Assembly: GCF_024700075.1 (NCBI RefSeq)
Contig: NZ_JAJONE010000001.1
Location: 1,950,001-2,014,000 of the forward strand
Origin: Hymenobacter sp. J193
GTDB taxonomy: Bacteria > Bacteroidota > Bacteroidia > Cytophagales > Hymenobacteraceae
Length of the DNA stretch: 64,000 nt
Direction of reading: 5' to 3'
The notes beneath the pieces were generated by a model, which was given only the letters and a program-made list of their open reading frames with translations, ran no database searches and was not told where the DNA came from. The translations under genes were made by a program, and so were the position numbers. Positions 8,897-18,961 of this stretch are shown here, in pieces (position 1 is the first letter of the stretch; each line of letters opens with the position of its first letter).

Positions 8897-11842
8897 TTGA
8901 CCCGAACTCTGCTTTCCCGTCTTCTTTTCTGGCCGCTGGTGGCGTTGGTGCTGGCCGCTGGCCTGGCTGGTTGCGCCTCCGAGCGGGGCCCTGTTGGCCG
9001 TGCTTACCAGAACGTTGTGGCCCGCGACAATGCCTACTTCCTGGCGCGGGAAAAGATGCGCACCGTTGAGGCCGACCTCGACAAAGGCCGCCTCAACGAC
9101 TACAACCGCGTGCTGCCCCTCTTCCCTACCATCGACTCGCTGACGGCCGTGAAGCTGGCCGGGGATATGGAGGACATTATCAAGAAGACTTCGATTCCTA
9201 TTCAATATCACCCCGGCTCCGACTGGACCGACGACAGCTACATCTTGGTGGGCAAGGCGCGCTACTACAAGCGTGAGCTGGAAGACGCCGTGAAGACCTT
9301 CAAGTATGTTAACACCACTAGCAAAGACCCGCACGCCCGCCACGAAGCCCTGATCTGGCTGATGCGCACGTTTCTGGTGCTGAAAGAGTACGAAAGCGCC
9401 TCGGCCGTCTCCGATATTCTGGACAAGGAACAGGGCACCGAGCGAAACGCCCGCGCCCTGTTCATGACCCGCGCCGAGTACCACCTGCGGACCGACAACC
9501 CTATGCTGGCTATTGAGAACCTGGAGAAGGCACTGCCCTACATCACGCCCAAAAATGAACAGTCGCGCACGCGCTACGTGCTAGCCCAGCTTTACCAGGA
9601 GCAGGGCGACGATAAGAAGGCCTACGCCCAGCTCAATCAGATTCTGAAGCGCAACCCTCCCTACGAGCTGGACTTTTACAGCAAGCTGATGCTGGGCCAG
9701 GTATCGGACCTTAATCAAAATGACCGCGCCCGGCTGGATAAGTATTTTGCCAAGCTCCTGAAGGATACCAAAAACAAGGAGTACGGCGACAAGATCTACT
9801 ACGAAATGGCCCGGCTGGAATACCGCCAGCAGCGCTACCCCGAGGCCCTGAAGCTGCTGGAAAAATCGGCCCGCGTCGGGGGCGGCAACCAGGCCCAGAA
9901 GTCGTACACCTATTTACTGGCCGGCCGCATCAACTACGAAAACCTGCAGAAATACCGCGCCGCCGCTGCCTACTACGATAGCACGGTGCAGAACCTGTCG
10001 CGCGAGTCGCCACAGTACGCGGCCATAGCGGAGCGGAGCACCATTCTGCAGGACTTCGCCAAGCAGCTGACTATTGTGGAAACGCAGGACAGCCTACAGG
10101 CCCTGGCCCGGTTGGATACGGCCGCGCTTCGGGTGCGCCTTACGGCCTACGCTGAGGCCGAGCTGGCCGCCAAAGCCGCCGAGGAAAAGCGCCTGGCTGC
10201 CCAGCGCGAGCGGGACGACCGGCGCCAGACGGGCACCGGCATAAGCAACGTACGCTCCGGCAACCCCGACATCGACCCGTTTGCTTTCGCCAACTCCAAT
10301 ACGGGCGCCCAATGGTACTTCGACAACCCAACCTCGCTCAGCACGGCGCGCTCGGAGTTTGTGCGCCGCTGGGGCGACCGGCCGTTGCAGGACAACTGGC
10401 GCGTAACCAGCGTAGCCAGCGCCTCTCCGGCAGCGGCCCGCGGGGGTAACGTCCCGGTTTCGCTGGCCGGTAACGACGCTACTCAGGTAAATGCCGAAAG
10501 CGCCGCCGCGGCAGCCCTCAGCCCAGCCCAGCAGGTTGCCACGCTGGTAGCCCAGTACCGGCAGAGCATTCCGCTGAGCTCCGAGCAGCTGGAGGCATCC
10601 AACCAACTGACGGAAGAAGCACTATTTTCGTTGGGCGGCATCTACGGACAGCAGCTGCGGGAGCCTGCCCGCGCCGCCGAAACCTACGAAAAGCTGTTGG
10701 CGCGCTTCCCGGGCGGCAAGCACACGCCGGAAGTGTACTACAGCCTGTTTCTGCAGTACCAAGCCGCCGGTGATGCCAAGGCCGAGCAGTACGCCCAGCG
10801 CCTGCGGCAGGAGTACCCCACTTCCTCCTATGCCCGGCTGGTGGCCGACCCCGAGTTTCTGCGGCGCATGTCGGTGGCCAACGCGGGCGTGAGCGTGCAG
10901 CTGGATTCGGCGTTTGCCTTGTATAAAAAGCAGGAGTTCAAGAAAACGGCCAAGGTGCTGGAGCGCACCCGCAAGCTTTATCCCGAAAGTGACTACAACG
11001 ACCGAATAGCTTACCTGGGCGTGCTGCTGGCCTTACGCACCCAGTCACCGGCTACCACCAAGGCGCAAGTGGCGAAGTTCGTCAAGGACTACCCCAACAG
11101 CGCCCTGAATACCGACGCCCAAACCTTGCTGGCCACCTTCGACCGGTACGAGCAAGGCAGCCTGCCCGGGGCCCTGGCCTCCACCGAAAAGCCCCGCGTA
11201 TCGTACTTCCGCCCCGGCGAGGTAGACAACCGCATGCGCATTTTTTACGGTGCCAATGAGTCGCCGGTAGTGGTACCCAAGCCCGCGGCCCCGGCTGCAG
11301 CATCTACCGCGCCGGCTGCTGCTGCCCAAACGACGCCTGCTCCGGCTCCGGATAAAAATCCGGCCGCTGCCTCGCCCACAGTAGCCACGCCGGCCGAGCC
11401 CGCTCCTACCGTACCGGCCCCCGCTACCGCCACACCCGGCGGCCCCGATCTGGCTCCTGCTGCTCCGGCCGCGCCCTACGCCACCAATCTGAGCGCCAAC
11501 CACGCGGTGGTGCTGGTAGTAGCCAAAGACGCCCCCCTGCTGGCGACGCTGCCCGCTCAGCTGGCCACCTACCACGGCCGCTACTTCCGGGCCAGCAACC
11601 TGCAGGTGCAGCAGCAACCCCTCGGCGACTCGCTGGTGGCGGTGGTGGTGCAGTCGTTGGCCGGGGCCAAAGTAGCGCAGAGCTATGCCCTGAAGCTGCG
11701 CGGCCCGCAGAGTCCGCTGGGCCGGCTGCGGGGTGTGGGTTACCAAACCCTGGTTGTAGGTATTGAGAACCTGCCGGTGCTGCTCCAACGCCAGAACGTG
11801 GCCGAATACGAGCAGTTCTACCAGCAAGCATATCGTCCGTAA
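8897..11842 (+). CDS. SprE/PorW-like TPR lipoprotein of type IX secretion
   Basis: SprE (Flavobacterium) and PorW (Porphyromonas) are large TPR lipoproteins needed for type IX secretion and gliding. This 981-residue protein has a signal peptide ending in the lipobox LAGC (Cys 26 from the chosen start), a conserved-looking N-terminal region (VVARDNAYFLAREKM, later PGSDWTDDSYILVGKARYYK), many TPR pairs to about residue 760, a low-complexity Ala/Pro stretch (about 795-865) and a C-terminal domain. No ATG is available; TTG at 8897 gives a normal 25-residue signal peptide, whereas TTG at 8849 would add 16 residues. It lies next to atp genes and in the same window as gldKLMN. Family assignment is from recalled similarity and context. 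Confidence 0.75.
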   Translation: MTRTLLSRLLFWPLVALVLAAGLAGCASERGPVGRAYQNVVARDNAYFLAREKMRTVEADLDKGRLNDYNRVLPLFPTIDSLTAVKLAGDMEDIIKKTSIPIQYHPGSDWTDDSYILVGKARYYKRELEDAVKTFKYVNTTSKDPHARHEALIWLMRTFLVLKEYESASAVSDILDKEQGTERNARALFMTRAEYHLRTDNPMLAIENLEKALPYITPKNEQSRTRYVLAQLYQEQGDDKKAYAQLNQILKRNPPYELDFYSKLMLGQVSDLNQNDRARLDKYFAKLLKDTKNKEYGDKIYYEMARLEYRQQRYPEALKLLEKSARVGGGNQAQKSYTYLLAGRINYENLQKYRAAAAYYDSTVQNLSRESPQYAAIAERSTILQDFAKQLTIVETQDSLQALARLDTAALRVRLTAYAEAELAAKAAEEKRLAAQRERDDRRQTGTGISNVRSGNPDIDPFAFANSNTGAQWYFDNPTSLSTARSEFVRRWGDRPLQDNWRVTSVASASPAAARGGNVPVSLAGNDATQVNAESAAAAALSPAQQVATLVAQYRQSIPLSSEQLEASNQLTEEALFSLGGIYGQQLREPARAAETYEKLLARFPGGKHTPEVYYSLFLQYQAAGDAKAEQYAQRLRQEYPTSSYARLVADPEFLRRMSVANAGVSVQLDSAFALYKKQEFKKTAKVLERTRKLYPESDYNDRIAYLGVLLALRTQSPATTKAQVAKFVKDYPNSALNTDAQTLLATFDRYEQGSLPGALASTEKPRVSYFRPGEVDNRMRIFYGANESPVVVPKPAAPAAASTAPAAAAQTTPAPAPDKNPAAASPTVATPAEPAPTVPAPATATPGGPDLAPAAPAAPYATNLSANHAVVLVVAKDAPLLATLPAQLATYHGRYFRASNLQVQQQPLGDSLVAVVVQSLAGAKVAQSYALKLRGPQSPLGRLRGVGYQTLVVGIENLPVLLQRQNVAEYEQFYQQAYRP

Positions 11843-11847
11843 CTTTG
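11840..11847 (+). promoter_or_regulatory. Candidate -7 element for the penicillin-binding protein gene
   Basis: TAACTTTG matches TAnnTTTG and begins inside the stop codon of the upstream gene, about 70 bases before the downstream start. A TTC rather than TTG lies 21 bases upstream. Separate transcription of the downstream gene is plausible. Confidence 0.35.
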
Positions 11848-11917
11848 CGGGCGCGCTACCTCATTCGCTGAGCCGGCTTTCCGGCCAGTTGCGCTGGTTG
11901 ACTTACTTCTTTATCCA

Positions 11918-14254
11918 ATGGCATATTCTGCTGCCCGAAAACCGTCGGGCTTGCGCAAGCCGGCCCGCTCCGGGCGTTTCGCGGCCTTTATTCGTACGCT
12001 GTGGACGCTGTTCGGTATTGGCCTGCTGGCGTTTCTGTTTTACATCTGGGCCGTCAGCGCCAACTTCCTGAATTTGTTTGGGCGGATGCCCAACCTGAAA
12101 ACGCTTGAAAACCCTAAGAGCGAACTGGCCTCGGAGGTATATTCTTCCGACAATGTACTGATGGGCAAGTACTTTCGCGAGAACCGCACCCCGGTGGAGT
12201 ACGAAGACCTGCCCCAGCACCTAGTGGATGCGCTGATTGCCACCGAGGACGCCCGCTTTGAGGAGCACTCCGGCATCGACCCCAAGGCCACCGGCCGGGT
12301 AGCGGCGGGCCTGCTTACGGGCGGCAGTGGTGGTGGCGGCTCTACGCTCACCCAGCAGCTGGCCAAAGTGCTGTTCCACACCCGCGAGGACCTGAGCGAC
12401 GGGGGCCTGAACGACGTGCCGGGCGTGCGGATGCTCATCACCAAAACCAAGGAGTGGATTCTGGCCATCCGGCTGGAACGCAGCTACACCAAGCGCGAAA
12501 TCATGCGCATGTACCTGAATGTGACGGACTATGGCTCCAACGCTTTCGGCATCAGCACAGCGGCCAAAACGTTTTTCGGCAAGAAGCCCAAGGAGCTGAC
12601 GCGCCCCGAGGCAGCCACCCTGGTGGGCGTGCTGAACGCGCCCAGCCGCTTCAGCCCCAAGTTCAACCCGCAGCGCAGCAAGATGCGCCGCAACTGGGTG
12701 CTCCGCCAGATGCACAAGTATGGCTACATGGATGCCCAGGCCCTGCAGGCCGACACCGTGAAGCCGATTGTGCTGCGCTACAACGTGGAAAATCAGAACG
12801 AAGGCATTGCGCCCTACTTCCGGGTGGAGGTAAGCAAGATGCTGCGCGACTGGGCCCGGGAAACCGACCACGACCTGTACGCCGACGGCCTGAAAATCTA
12901 CACCACGATTGACTCGCGGATGCAGAAGTACGCCGAAACTGCCATTGCCGACCACATGAAGCTGCAGCAGCGGTGGTTTGACACGCACTGGAAAGGCCAG
13001 CTCCCCTGGCGCGACGAGAACGGCAAAGTCATTCCCGGCTTCCTGAACACGGCCATCAAGCGCACCGAACGGTACAAGTCCCTGGCCATCCGTTACGAAG
13101 GCCAGCCCGATTCCATCAAGTACTACCTCAACAAGAAGTACAAGATGAAGGTGTTTACCTGGCAGGGCGAAAAGGAAGTGACCATGTCGCCGCTCGATTC
13201 GCTGGCGTACTACAAGCGCTTCCTGCACGCGGGCTTTATGGCTATGAACCCGCTCAACGGGCAAATCAAGGCCTGGGTAGGCGGCACCAACTACAAGTAC
13301 TTCAAGTACGACCACGTAAAGCAGGGTAAGCGCCAGCCCGGCTCCACGTTCAAGCCCTTCGTGTACACCGCCGCCATTGACCAGGGCTACTCCCCGTGCT
13401 ACCAGCGCCCCGACGTAGCTACCACGTTTCCGGCCGTGGCCGGCCGGCCGCCTTACACGCCCCGCAACTTTGAGGGCAGCTTCTCGGGCCGCACCTTCAC
13501 GATGCGGCAGGCGCTGGCCCGCTCCATGAACTCCATCACGGCCTGGCTGGTGCAAAAGCTGGGGCCCGAAACCGTGGTAGCCTACGCCAAGCGCCTCGGT
13601 ATCACCTCCCCCATCGAAGCCGTACCAGCCGTAGGCTTCGGCTCCTCTGATGTGAGCATCTACGAGCTGACCGGCGCCTACGGCACGTTTGCCAACCACG
13701 GCGTGTGGACGGCCCCGATGATGGTGATGCGCATTGAGGACAAGAACGGCAACGTGCTGCGCGAATTCGTGCCCCAGACCAAGGAGGCGCTCAGCGAGGA
13801 AACGGCTTACCTGATGACCTACATGATGCGGGGCGCGGTGGAGGAGAAAGGCGGCACGTCCATTATCCTGCGCGGCGGCTTCAACTTCCCGTACCAGATA
13901 GCGGCTAAAACCGGCACTACGTCCAACTACTCCGACGCCTGGTTCATGGGCCTCACCCCCGACCTGGTATGTGGTATGTGGGTGGGCGGCGAAGACCGAA
14001 GCATTCACTTCCGCACGGGGGCCTACGGGCAGGGTTCCCGCCTGGCGCTGCCTATCTATGGCATCTTCATGAAGCAGGTGTACAAGAACAACAAGGAAAT
14101 CGGCATCAGCACCAAGGACTTCCCGATACCTCAGCAGCCGCTCAGCATCGAAATCGACTGCTCCCGCTACTACGGCGGCCAGCGCGACACGATTCCCTAC
14201 GAGCAGAAACTCAACCAGGTAGACCTCGGAGACCTGGACGACGAAGACATCTAG
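11918..14254 (+). CDS. Class A penicillin-binding protein (PBP1A-type transglycosylase/transpeptidase)
   Basis: This bifunctional enzyme polymerises glycan strands and cross-links peptidoglycan in the periplasm. The 778-residue protein has an N-terminal membrane anchor (about 28-48), a GT51 glycosyltransferase domain with catalytic Glu110 in ATEDARFEEHSG and the GGSTLTQQLAK motif (about 145), and a transpeptidase domain with the SxxK serine at Ser476 (GSTFKPF), SMN at 536-538 and KTGTT at about 664. All key residues are present. It ends with a short acidic tail (DLGDLDDEDI). It is followed by a strong terminator, and the gene order SprE/PorW-like, PBP, uvrC is co-oriented. Confidence 0.95.
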   Translation: MAYSAARKPSGLRKPARSGRFAAFIRTLWTLFGIGLLAFLFYIWAVSANFLNLFGRMPNLKTLENPKSELASEVYSSDNVLMGKYFRENRTPVEYEDLPQHLVDALIATEDARFEEHSGIDPKATGRVAAGLLTGGSGGGGSTLTQQLAKVLFHTREDLSDGGLNDVPGVRMLITKTKEWILAIRLERSYTKREIMRMYLNVTDYGSNAFGISTAAKTFFGKKPKELTRPEAATLVGVLNAPSRFSPKFNPQRSKMRRNWVLRQMHKYGYMDAQALQADTVKPIVLRYNVENQNEGIAPYFRVEVSKMLRDWARETDHDLYADGLKIYTTIDSRMQKYAETAIADHMKLQQRWFDTHWKGQLPWRDENGKVIPGFLNTAIKRTERYKSLAIRYEGQPDSIKYYLNKKYKMKVFTWQGEKEVTMSPLDSLAYYKRFLHAGFMAMNPLNGQIKAWVGGTNYKYFKYDHVKQGKRQPGSTFKPFVYTAAIDQGYSPCYQRPDVATTFPAVAGRPPYTPRNFEGSFSGRTFTMRQALARSMNSITAWLVQKLGPETVVAYAKRLGITSPIEAVPAVGFGSSDVSIYELTGAYGTFANHGVWTAPMMVMRIEDKNGNVLREFVPQTKEALSEETAYLMTYMMRGAVEEKGGTSIILRGGFNFPYQIAAKTGTTSNYSDAWFMGLTPDLVCGMWVGGEDRSIHFRTGAYGQGSRLALPIYGIFMKQVYKNNKEIGISTKDFPIPQQPLSIEIDCSRYYGGQRDTIPYEQKLNQVDLGDLDDEDI

Positions 14255-14301
14255 GACCACAGACCCGCGCTGATTTCAGCGGATTTTGGCAAATTGCCTT
14301 T

Positions 14302-14333
14302 GCGAGGCCGGGACTTCCCGGCCTCGCTTTTTG
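14302..14333 (+). terminator. Intrinsic terminator after the PBP gene
   Basis: A perfect 11-base stem (GCGAGGCCGGG / CCCGGCCTCGC) with an ACTT loop is followed by TTTTTGTT. This is a classical rho-independent terminator 47 bases after the PBP stop codon. Confidence 0.9.
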
Positions 14334-14463
14334 TTGTAGCATTCCGGAATTACGGCCGGTTCTGAACCTGCCCCTTACTGGGTTACGTACCCTTTTTACC
14401 TACTGCGTACGGTGGCTGATTCCTCCCGAAAGCTTGTCGTACCATTGCCAAATTTGTGTTTCT

Positions 14464-16275
14464 ATGGCTGCCAACCCTGAGCTGCAAGACCAAATCCGCC
14501 AGCTTCCTCACCGCCCCGGCGTCTACAAGTACTTCGGTGAGGAGGACACGATTATCTACGTGGGCAAGGCCATTGACCTGCGCAAGCGGGTGAGCAGCTA
14601 CTTCACCAAGCAGGACCACAACAAGAAAACCCAGCAACTGGTGAAGAACATCCGCCGCATCGAGTTTACCATCGTGGACTCCGAGTCGGATGCCTTTCTG
14701 CTCGAAAACAACCTCATCAAGCAGCATCAGCCCAAGTACAACATCCTGCTCAAGGATGGCAAGACGTATCCGTACCTGCTGCTTACCAACGAGCGGTTTC
14801 CGCGCCTGATTCCGACCCGTAACAAGGTACCCGGCCAGGGCCGCTACTACGGGCCTTATGCCAACGTGACGGGCATGAACCTGCTGCTGGAGCTGATCCG
14901 GGCCCTATATCCGCTGCGCACCTGCACCTACAACCTGTCGCCGCAGAACATTGAAGCCGGCAAGTTCAAGGTGTGCTTGGAGTACCACCTGGGCAACTGT
15001 AAGGGCCCCTGCGAAGGACTTCAGGACGAGGAAACCTACAACCAGTACATCCAGCAGATCAAGCAAATCCTGAACGGCGACCTGCGCCTGCCCAAGCAGT
15101 ACTTCCGCGAGAAGATGACGCTGGCCGCCCAGGAGCAGCAGTATGAGCTGGCCCACCAGTTCAAGCAGAAGCTCGACCGGCTCGACGAGTTTCAGTCGAA
15201 AAGCACTATTGTCAATCCGGCCTTGTCCAACATCGACGTTTTCAGCATTGCGGCCAATGAGAAGTCGGCGTTTATCAACTACCTCAAGGTGATGAATGGC
15301 AGCATTATCCTCACCCAGTCGCTCGAAGTGCAGAAGAAGCTGGACGAGCCCGATGGGGAAATCCTGGCCTCGCTGATTATGCAGATGCGTGAGGAGTTTG
15401 AAAGCGAGTCAAAGGAAATCCTGACCAACGTGCCGATTCCCAGCCTGCCCCTGCCCGGCGTCAGCATCGCACAGCCCCAGATTGGCGACAAGCGCAAGCT
15501 CATGGAGTTGAGCATCAAGAACGTGCTCTACCTGCGTAAGGAAAAGGAAAGCATGAACGACCGAAGCAAGGATCTGAACGAGGTGCGCATCATGGAAACC
15601 ATGAAGAAGGATTTGCGCCTTACCGAGCTTCCCAAGCACATCGAATGCTTCGACAACTCCAACTTCCAGGGCGATAATCCGGTGGCAGCTATGGTGTGTT
15701 TCCGCAACGCCAAGCCCAGCAAAAAGGACTACCGCCACTTCCATATCAAAACTGTGGTAGGCCCCAACGACTTCGACTCGATGTACGAAATAGTGACGCG
15801 CCGCTACCGTCGCTTGCTCGATGAAGGGACTAGTCTGCCGCAATTGGTGATTGTAGACGGTGGCAAAGGGCAACTGAGTATGGGCGTCAAAGCCCTAAAA
15901 GACCTGGGCCTGTGGGGCCAGATTCCTATCATCGGCATTGCCAAGCGGCTGGAGGAAATCTACGTCCCGAACGACCCGCTGCCGCTCTATATCGACAAGA
16001 AAAGCGAAACGCTACGCCTGATTCAGCGGATGCGCGACGAAGCCCACCGGTTCGGCATCACCTTCCACCGCTCCCGCCGCGACGCCGCCACGCTCAAAAC
16101 CGAGCTTACCGACGTCAAAGGCCTCGGGCCCGTTACGGCTGATAAGCTGCTCACCAAATTCAAGTCAGTGAAGAAAATCAAGGAGCTGTCAGAAGCTGAG
16201 CTGATAACCGAAGTAGGCAAAGCCAAAGCCCGCATTCTGCTTGATTACTTCAGTCAGCCTGACGCTACGGCTTGA
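14464..16275 (+). CDS. uvrC: Excinuclease ABC subunit C
   Basis: UvrC makes both incisions around DNA lesions after UvrA/UvrB recognition. The 603-residue protein has the N-terminal GIY-YIG nuclease (RPGVYKYFGEEDTIIYVGKA, about 17-36), a Cys-containing segment (CLEYHLGNCKGPCEG, about 172-186), a UvrB-binding region (about 205-240), the RNase H-like endonuclease domain with ECFDNSNFQG and LVIVDGGKGQL (Asp residues), and C-terminal helix-hairpin-helix motifs (TDVKGLGPVTADKLL). The ATG at 14464 starts exactly at the family N-terminus, although the frame stays open upstream. A CAAATTTG just before the start resembles a -7 element, which would make the leader very short. Confidence 0.97.
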   Translation: MAANPELQDQIRQLPHRPGVYKYFGEEDTIIYVGKAIDLRKRVSSYFTKQDHNKKTQQLVKNIRRIEFTIVDSESDAFLLENNLIKQHQPKYNILLKDGKTYPYLLLTNERFPRLIPTRNKVPGQGRYYGPYANVTGMNLLLELIRALYPLRTCTYNLSPQNIEAGKFKVCLEYHLGNCKGPCEGLQDEETYNQYIQQIKQILNGDLRLPKQYFREKMTLAAQEQQYELAHQFKQKLDRLDEFQSKSTIVNPALSNIDVFSIAANEKSAFINYLKVMNGSIILTQSLEVQKKLDEPDGEILASLIMQMREEFESESKEILTNVPIPSLPLPGVSIAQPQIGDKRKLMELSIKNVLYLRKEKESMNDRSKDLNEVRIMETMKKDLRLTELPKHIECFDNSNFQGDNPVAAMVCFRNAKPSKKDYRHFHIKTVVGPNDFDSMYEIVTRRYRRLLDEGTSLPQLVIVDGGKGQLSMGVKALKDLGLWGQIPIIGIAKRLEEIYVPNDPLPLYIDKKSETLRLIQRMRDEAHRFGITFHRSRRDAATLKTELTDVKGLGPVTADKLLTKFKSVKKIKELSEAELITEVGKAKARILLDYFSQPDATA

Positions 16276-16316
16276 CCGTTACAGCTGCTTTGTCAGCTTG
16301 GGATATGACTTAAAAC

Positions 16317-16348
16317 AAAAAGCCCCGGACAGCTGTCCGGGGCTTTTT
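16317..16348. terminator. Shared bidirectional terminator between uvrC and gldN
   Basis: A perfect 32-base palindrome (AAAAAGCCCCGGACAG and its complement) lies between the convergent uvrC and gldN genes. A-tract and T-tract flank the stem, so it can end transcription from either strand. Confidence 0.92.
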
Positions 16349-16379
16349 AGTGGTATAGCCAACTATAATTAGTCTGCTA

Positions 16380-17277
16380 TTAAAAGGACCACAGGTTGTA
16401 CTCGTACTCGATGAGGTCGGTAGCAGCTTGCTGCGAGGCCAGAATGCCTTCCCGCTCCCCACCATACACGTCGGAAAGACGCGCGTTGTTGGGGTTGGAT
16501 ACCTTCACGATGTAGGAGTTAAACAGCCAGAGCTCAAATGCGTCAGCCAGGTTTTTGTGCTGGGCATCGTTTTGCGGGTTAAACCAGATGGCTTTGTCCG
16601 GATTGTTGCGGAACATGCGCACCAGGTCGCTGTACTTGAAGGTACCGATGGCAACGTCATAAGGCTTCTCATTGCCGGGAGCACCAGCGGGCACGAACAG
16701 CGTCAGCGTTTTGATGTCATGATACATTCTTGACCGTTTCTTGTCAAAAATCATATCCTCCTTCAGTTCGATCTGATACAGGTCTTTTGCCCGGTAAGCG
16801 TTGCTTGGGGGAACAACCGGCTTGGGAGGCGTTGCAGCCCGGGCGTTACGCCCGTTGCGGCTGTTGCGGGCAGCAGGCGCCGGAGTGTCCCAGCTGTCGC
16901 CAGCATCCAGGCCGGCAGCGCGCTCTTCGTCGCTCAATGAAACGCTGGTCTGATCGGTGTAGGAACTGTTGGCAGCCAGCTTCCTCACGGGTCAGCGTGC
17001 GGGCCAGCGAATCATCCTTGTATGCCTGCAGCTCACCACGCCGAACCGCATCCAGAATAACCTGGCTTATTTCCCGCCCCGATGAGAACATCGGCTTGTT
17101 TTGCTTTTCGCGCAGGTCAATCATACGCCAGATCGTCTTCCGGAACATAATGTCCGAGTTAGGAATCGGGCGGTACGAGCCGTTGCTGCTCGCGGTAGTG
17201 GCTTGTTCCTGAGCCGATGCTGCTACCGACAGCGTCAGGCTGGCCGCCAGAGCGGCGAAGGAAAGGAATTTGTTCAT
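16380..17277 (-). pseudogene. gldN: Gliding/type IX secretion protein GldN (PorN), frame interrupted by one extra base
   Basis: GldN is a periplasmic partner of the GldK ring in type IX secretion. The first part has a signal peptide (MNKFLSFAALAASLTLSVAA) and the GldN core (RPIPNSDIMFRKTIWRMIDL). The second part continues with the conserved C-terminal domain (YRAKDLYQIELKEDMIFDKK). The reading frame changes at about 16976-16984, where the coding strand has GGAAGCTGG; dropping one A gives TREELAANSSYTD and a continuous protein of 298 residues, the expected length. Both halves show no other damage, so a sequencing or assembly error, or a very recent mutation, is more likely than decay. It is last in the gldKLMN operon. 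Confidence 0.85.
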
Positions 17278-17326
17278 ACCGGAGTAAGTGAAAAAGCTGT
17301 TAGTACAAAGACAATGCTAACAACGC

Positions 17327-18904
17327 TTACAGCAAGGGAATATTGAAGCTCTTGGCAACATTAACATTCTCAGTGTTATCCTGGAAGTTTTTGCGCTGTA
17401 CTTCTTTTACTTCAATGTAGAGACGGTCACCCGACTGAGCGGCGTTTACTACGTCCGTCAGGTTGGCGTCAGGACCACTGATGGTACGCGTGCCCATGGC
17501 CGGACGACGACCACGCACCAGCGTCACTTCGTAGCGGGATACCCGGTACCGGGCATCTTCGGGCAGGAACGTAGCAAAGCCGGCATCCGGCACTGCGCGC
17601 ATATTCATGTTCCGAACGGCTACAATGGGCGTTCCTTGTTTTTCGTTGGCTTCACGGCCGCCTACAAAACACTTGATGTCGGGCTTAGGAATGGGGCGTA
17701 CCTGGAACGTCTGCGAACCAATGGCATTGCCACCGCTGCTTACGCTGAGCGTTACCTCACGGGCGTTAGGTACCAGGGTCACGTCACCCGTTTTCGAGCC
17801 GGGAATTACTGAAGCACCCGAAGCAGAGAAACCAGGCTTATACTGGGCACCCAAAGCAGGAACCGATACATTCAGCTTGTTGCCGCACTTAAAGTACAGC
17901 GCCTGCACCGAAGCCGACTGGATCTGCATCACGGGTTTGGTGACGGTATAAGGTACCGTTACGTTGAAGGTCGTATCACGGCCATTCTGGTTGAAACGGA
18001 TGGTGCCTTTCCAAGAGGCTTTAGCGCTACCAGAAGCATCGAAGTTGCCGGGGCGAGCCGTGAATTCTACCTTGCCTTTTCCATCAGGGCTAACCTGCAG
18101 AGGCGAACCATTCAACGTCATACTTGGGCGCAAAGACGAAGCCGAAGCCGTCAGGAACAACTCTGCTTTGTACTTGGTACCGGCAGCTACCGTGTTTGAC
18201 TCAGCGCTGGCAAAAGCCCCAACTTTATCGAAAACGATAGTTTGTGCACCTACTTTCTGACCCAGCTGGCTCAGAGCGTCGGCCTCATACTTCAGCACTT
18301 CGGTTTCCTTTTGGGAAAGAACCGCCAAAGCGGCTACTACTGGTGTATTCTCGAAGTTGAGCTCGGCGAAGTCCTTATTTTTCTGGTCTTTTTCCGTTAC
18401 CGCTTTGTCGTCTTTTGCATCCAGAGCAAGCGGGCCGGCAGTTGGCACGAACTGCTTGATGTAGGTAGAGTAGTCATTCAGCACAGTTTTCAGGGGATAA
18501 GCCGCGCCATCTTTCTTGCCACCCAGCATCGTCATGGCGACTTTATCTTCGCCACTCATGTTCATCTCAGCTTTGCCTTTCTCCTGAGTAGCTGCCAGCA
18601 GCTTCTCCCGGATATCACGCAGATATGCTACCATTTTAGCCGTCCGGTCGCGCACTTCCTGCCCTTGCTTCAGGATGGCAAGGTCACGGGCCTGATTGCG
18701 GTTTTTGGCTACTGCTGCCTCGATGCCTTTCACGGCACCCTGGTTAGCTTGCGTAGTTTTATCGTTTACTCCGATCAGGCTATCATCCAAAAACTTGAAT
18801 TTGAGCAGAATCGCAGAGTTTACTTGTAGCGCCAGAAGGGCAGTCAGTACCAGGTACATCATGCCTATCATCTTCTGCCGCGGTGTCTCTTTAGCACCCG
18901 CCAT
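17327..18904 (-). CDS. gldM: Type IX secretion motor protein GldM (PorM)
   Basis: GldM forms with GldL the proton-driven inner-membrane motor that powers type IX secretion and gliding; its periplasmic part reaches the GldK/GldN ring. The 525-residue protein has a short cytoplasmic N-terminus, one membrane helix (about 13-33, MIGMMYLVLTALLALQVNSA) and a large periplasmic region of beta-rich domains (about 225-525) after a helical part. The MYLVLTALLALQVN segment is a strong family signature. The gap to gldN is 49 bases, consistent with co-transcription. Confidence 0.95.
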   Translation of the reverse strand: MAGAKETPRQKMIGMMYLVLTALLALQVNSAILLKFKFLDDSLIGVNDKTTQANQGAVKGIEAAVAKNRNQARDLAILKQGQEVRDRTAKMVAYLRDIREKLLAATQEKGKAEMNMSGEDKVAMTMLGGKKDGAAYPLKTVLNDYSTYIKQFVPTAGPLALDAKDDKAVTEKDQKNKDFAELNFENTPVVAALAVLSQKETEVLKYEADALSQLGQKVGAQTIVFDKVGAFASAESNTVAAGTKYKAELFLTASASSLRPSMTLNGSPLQVSPDGKGKVEFTARPGNFDASGSAKASWKGTIRFNQNGRDTTFNVTVPYTVTKPVMQIQSASVQALYFKCGNKLNVSVPALGAQYKPGFSASGASVIPGSKTGDVTLVPNAREVTLSVSSGGNAIGSQTFQVRPIPKPDIKCFVGGREANEKQGTPIVAVRNMNMRAVPDAGFATFLPEDARYRVSRYEVTLVRGRRPAMGTRTISGPDANLTDVVNAAQSGDRLYIEVKEVQRKNFQDNTENVNVAKSFNIPLL

Positions 18905-18961
18905 CGTTTCTTTCTATTCTTATCTGTGAAACTGACACTAACCTCCTGCTAGCCTTCCGGC

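Noticed and set aside
13969..14463. In-frame upstream extension of uvrC overlapping the PBP gene
   Set aside because: The family N-terminus begins at the ATG at 14464, and the upstream part is an antisense-like shadow with a terminator inside it.
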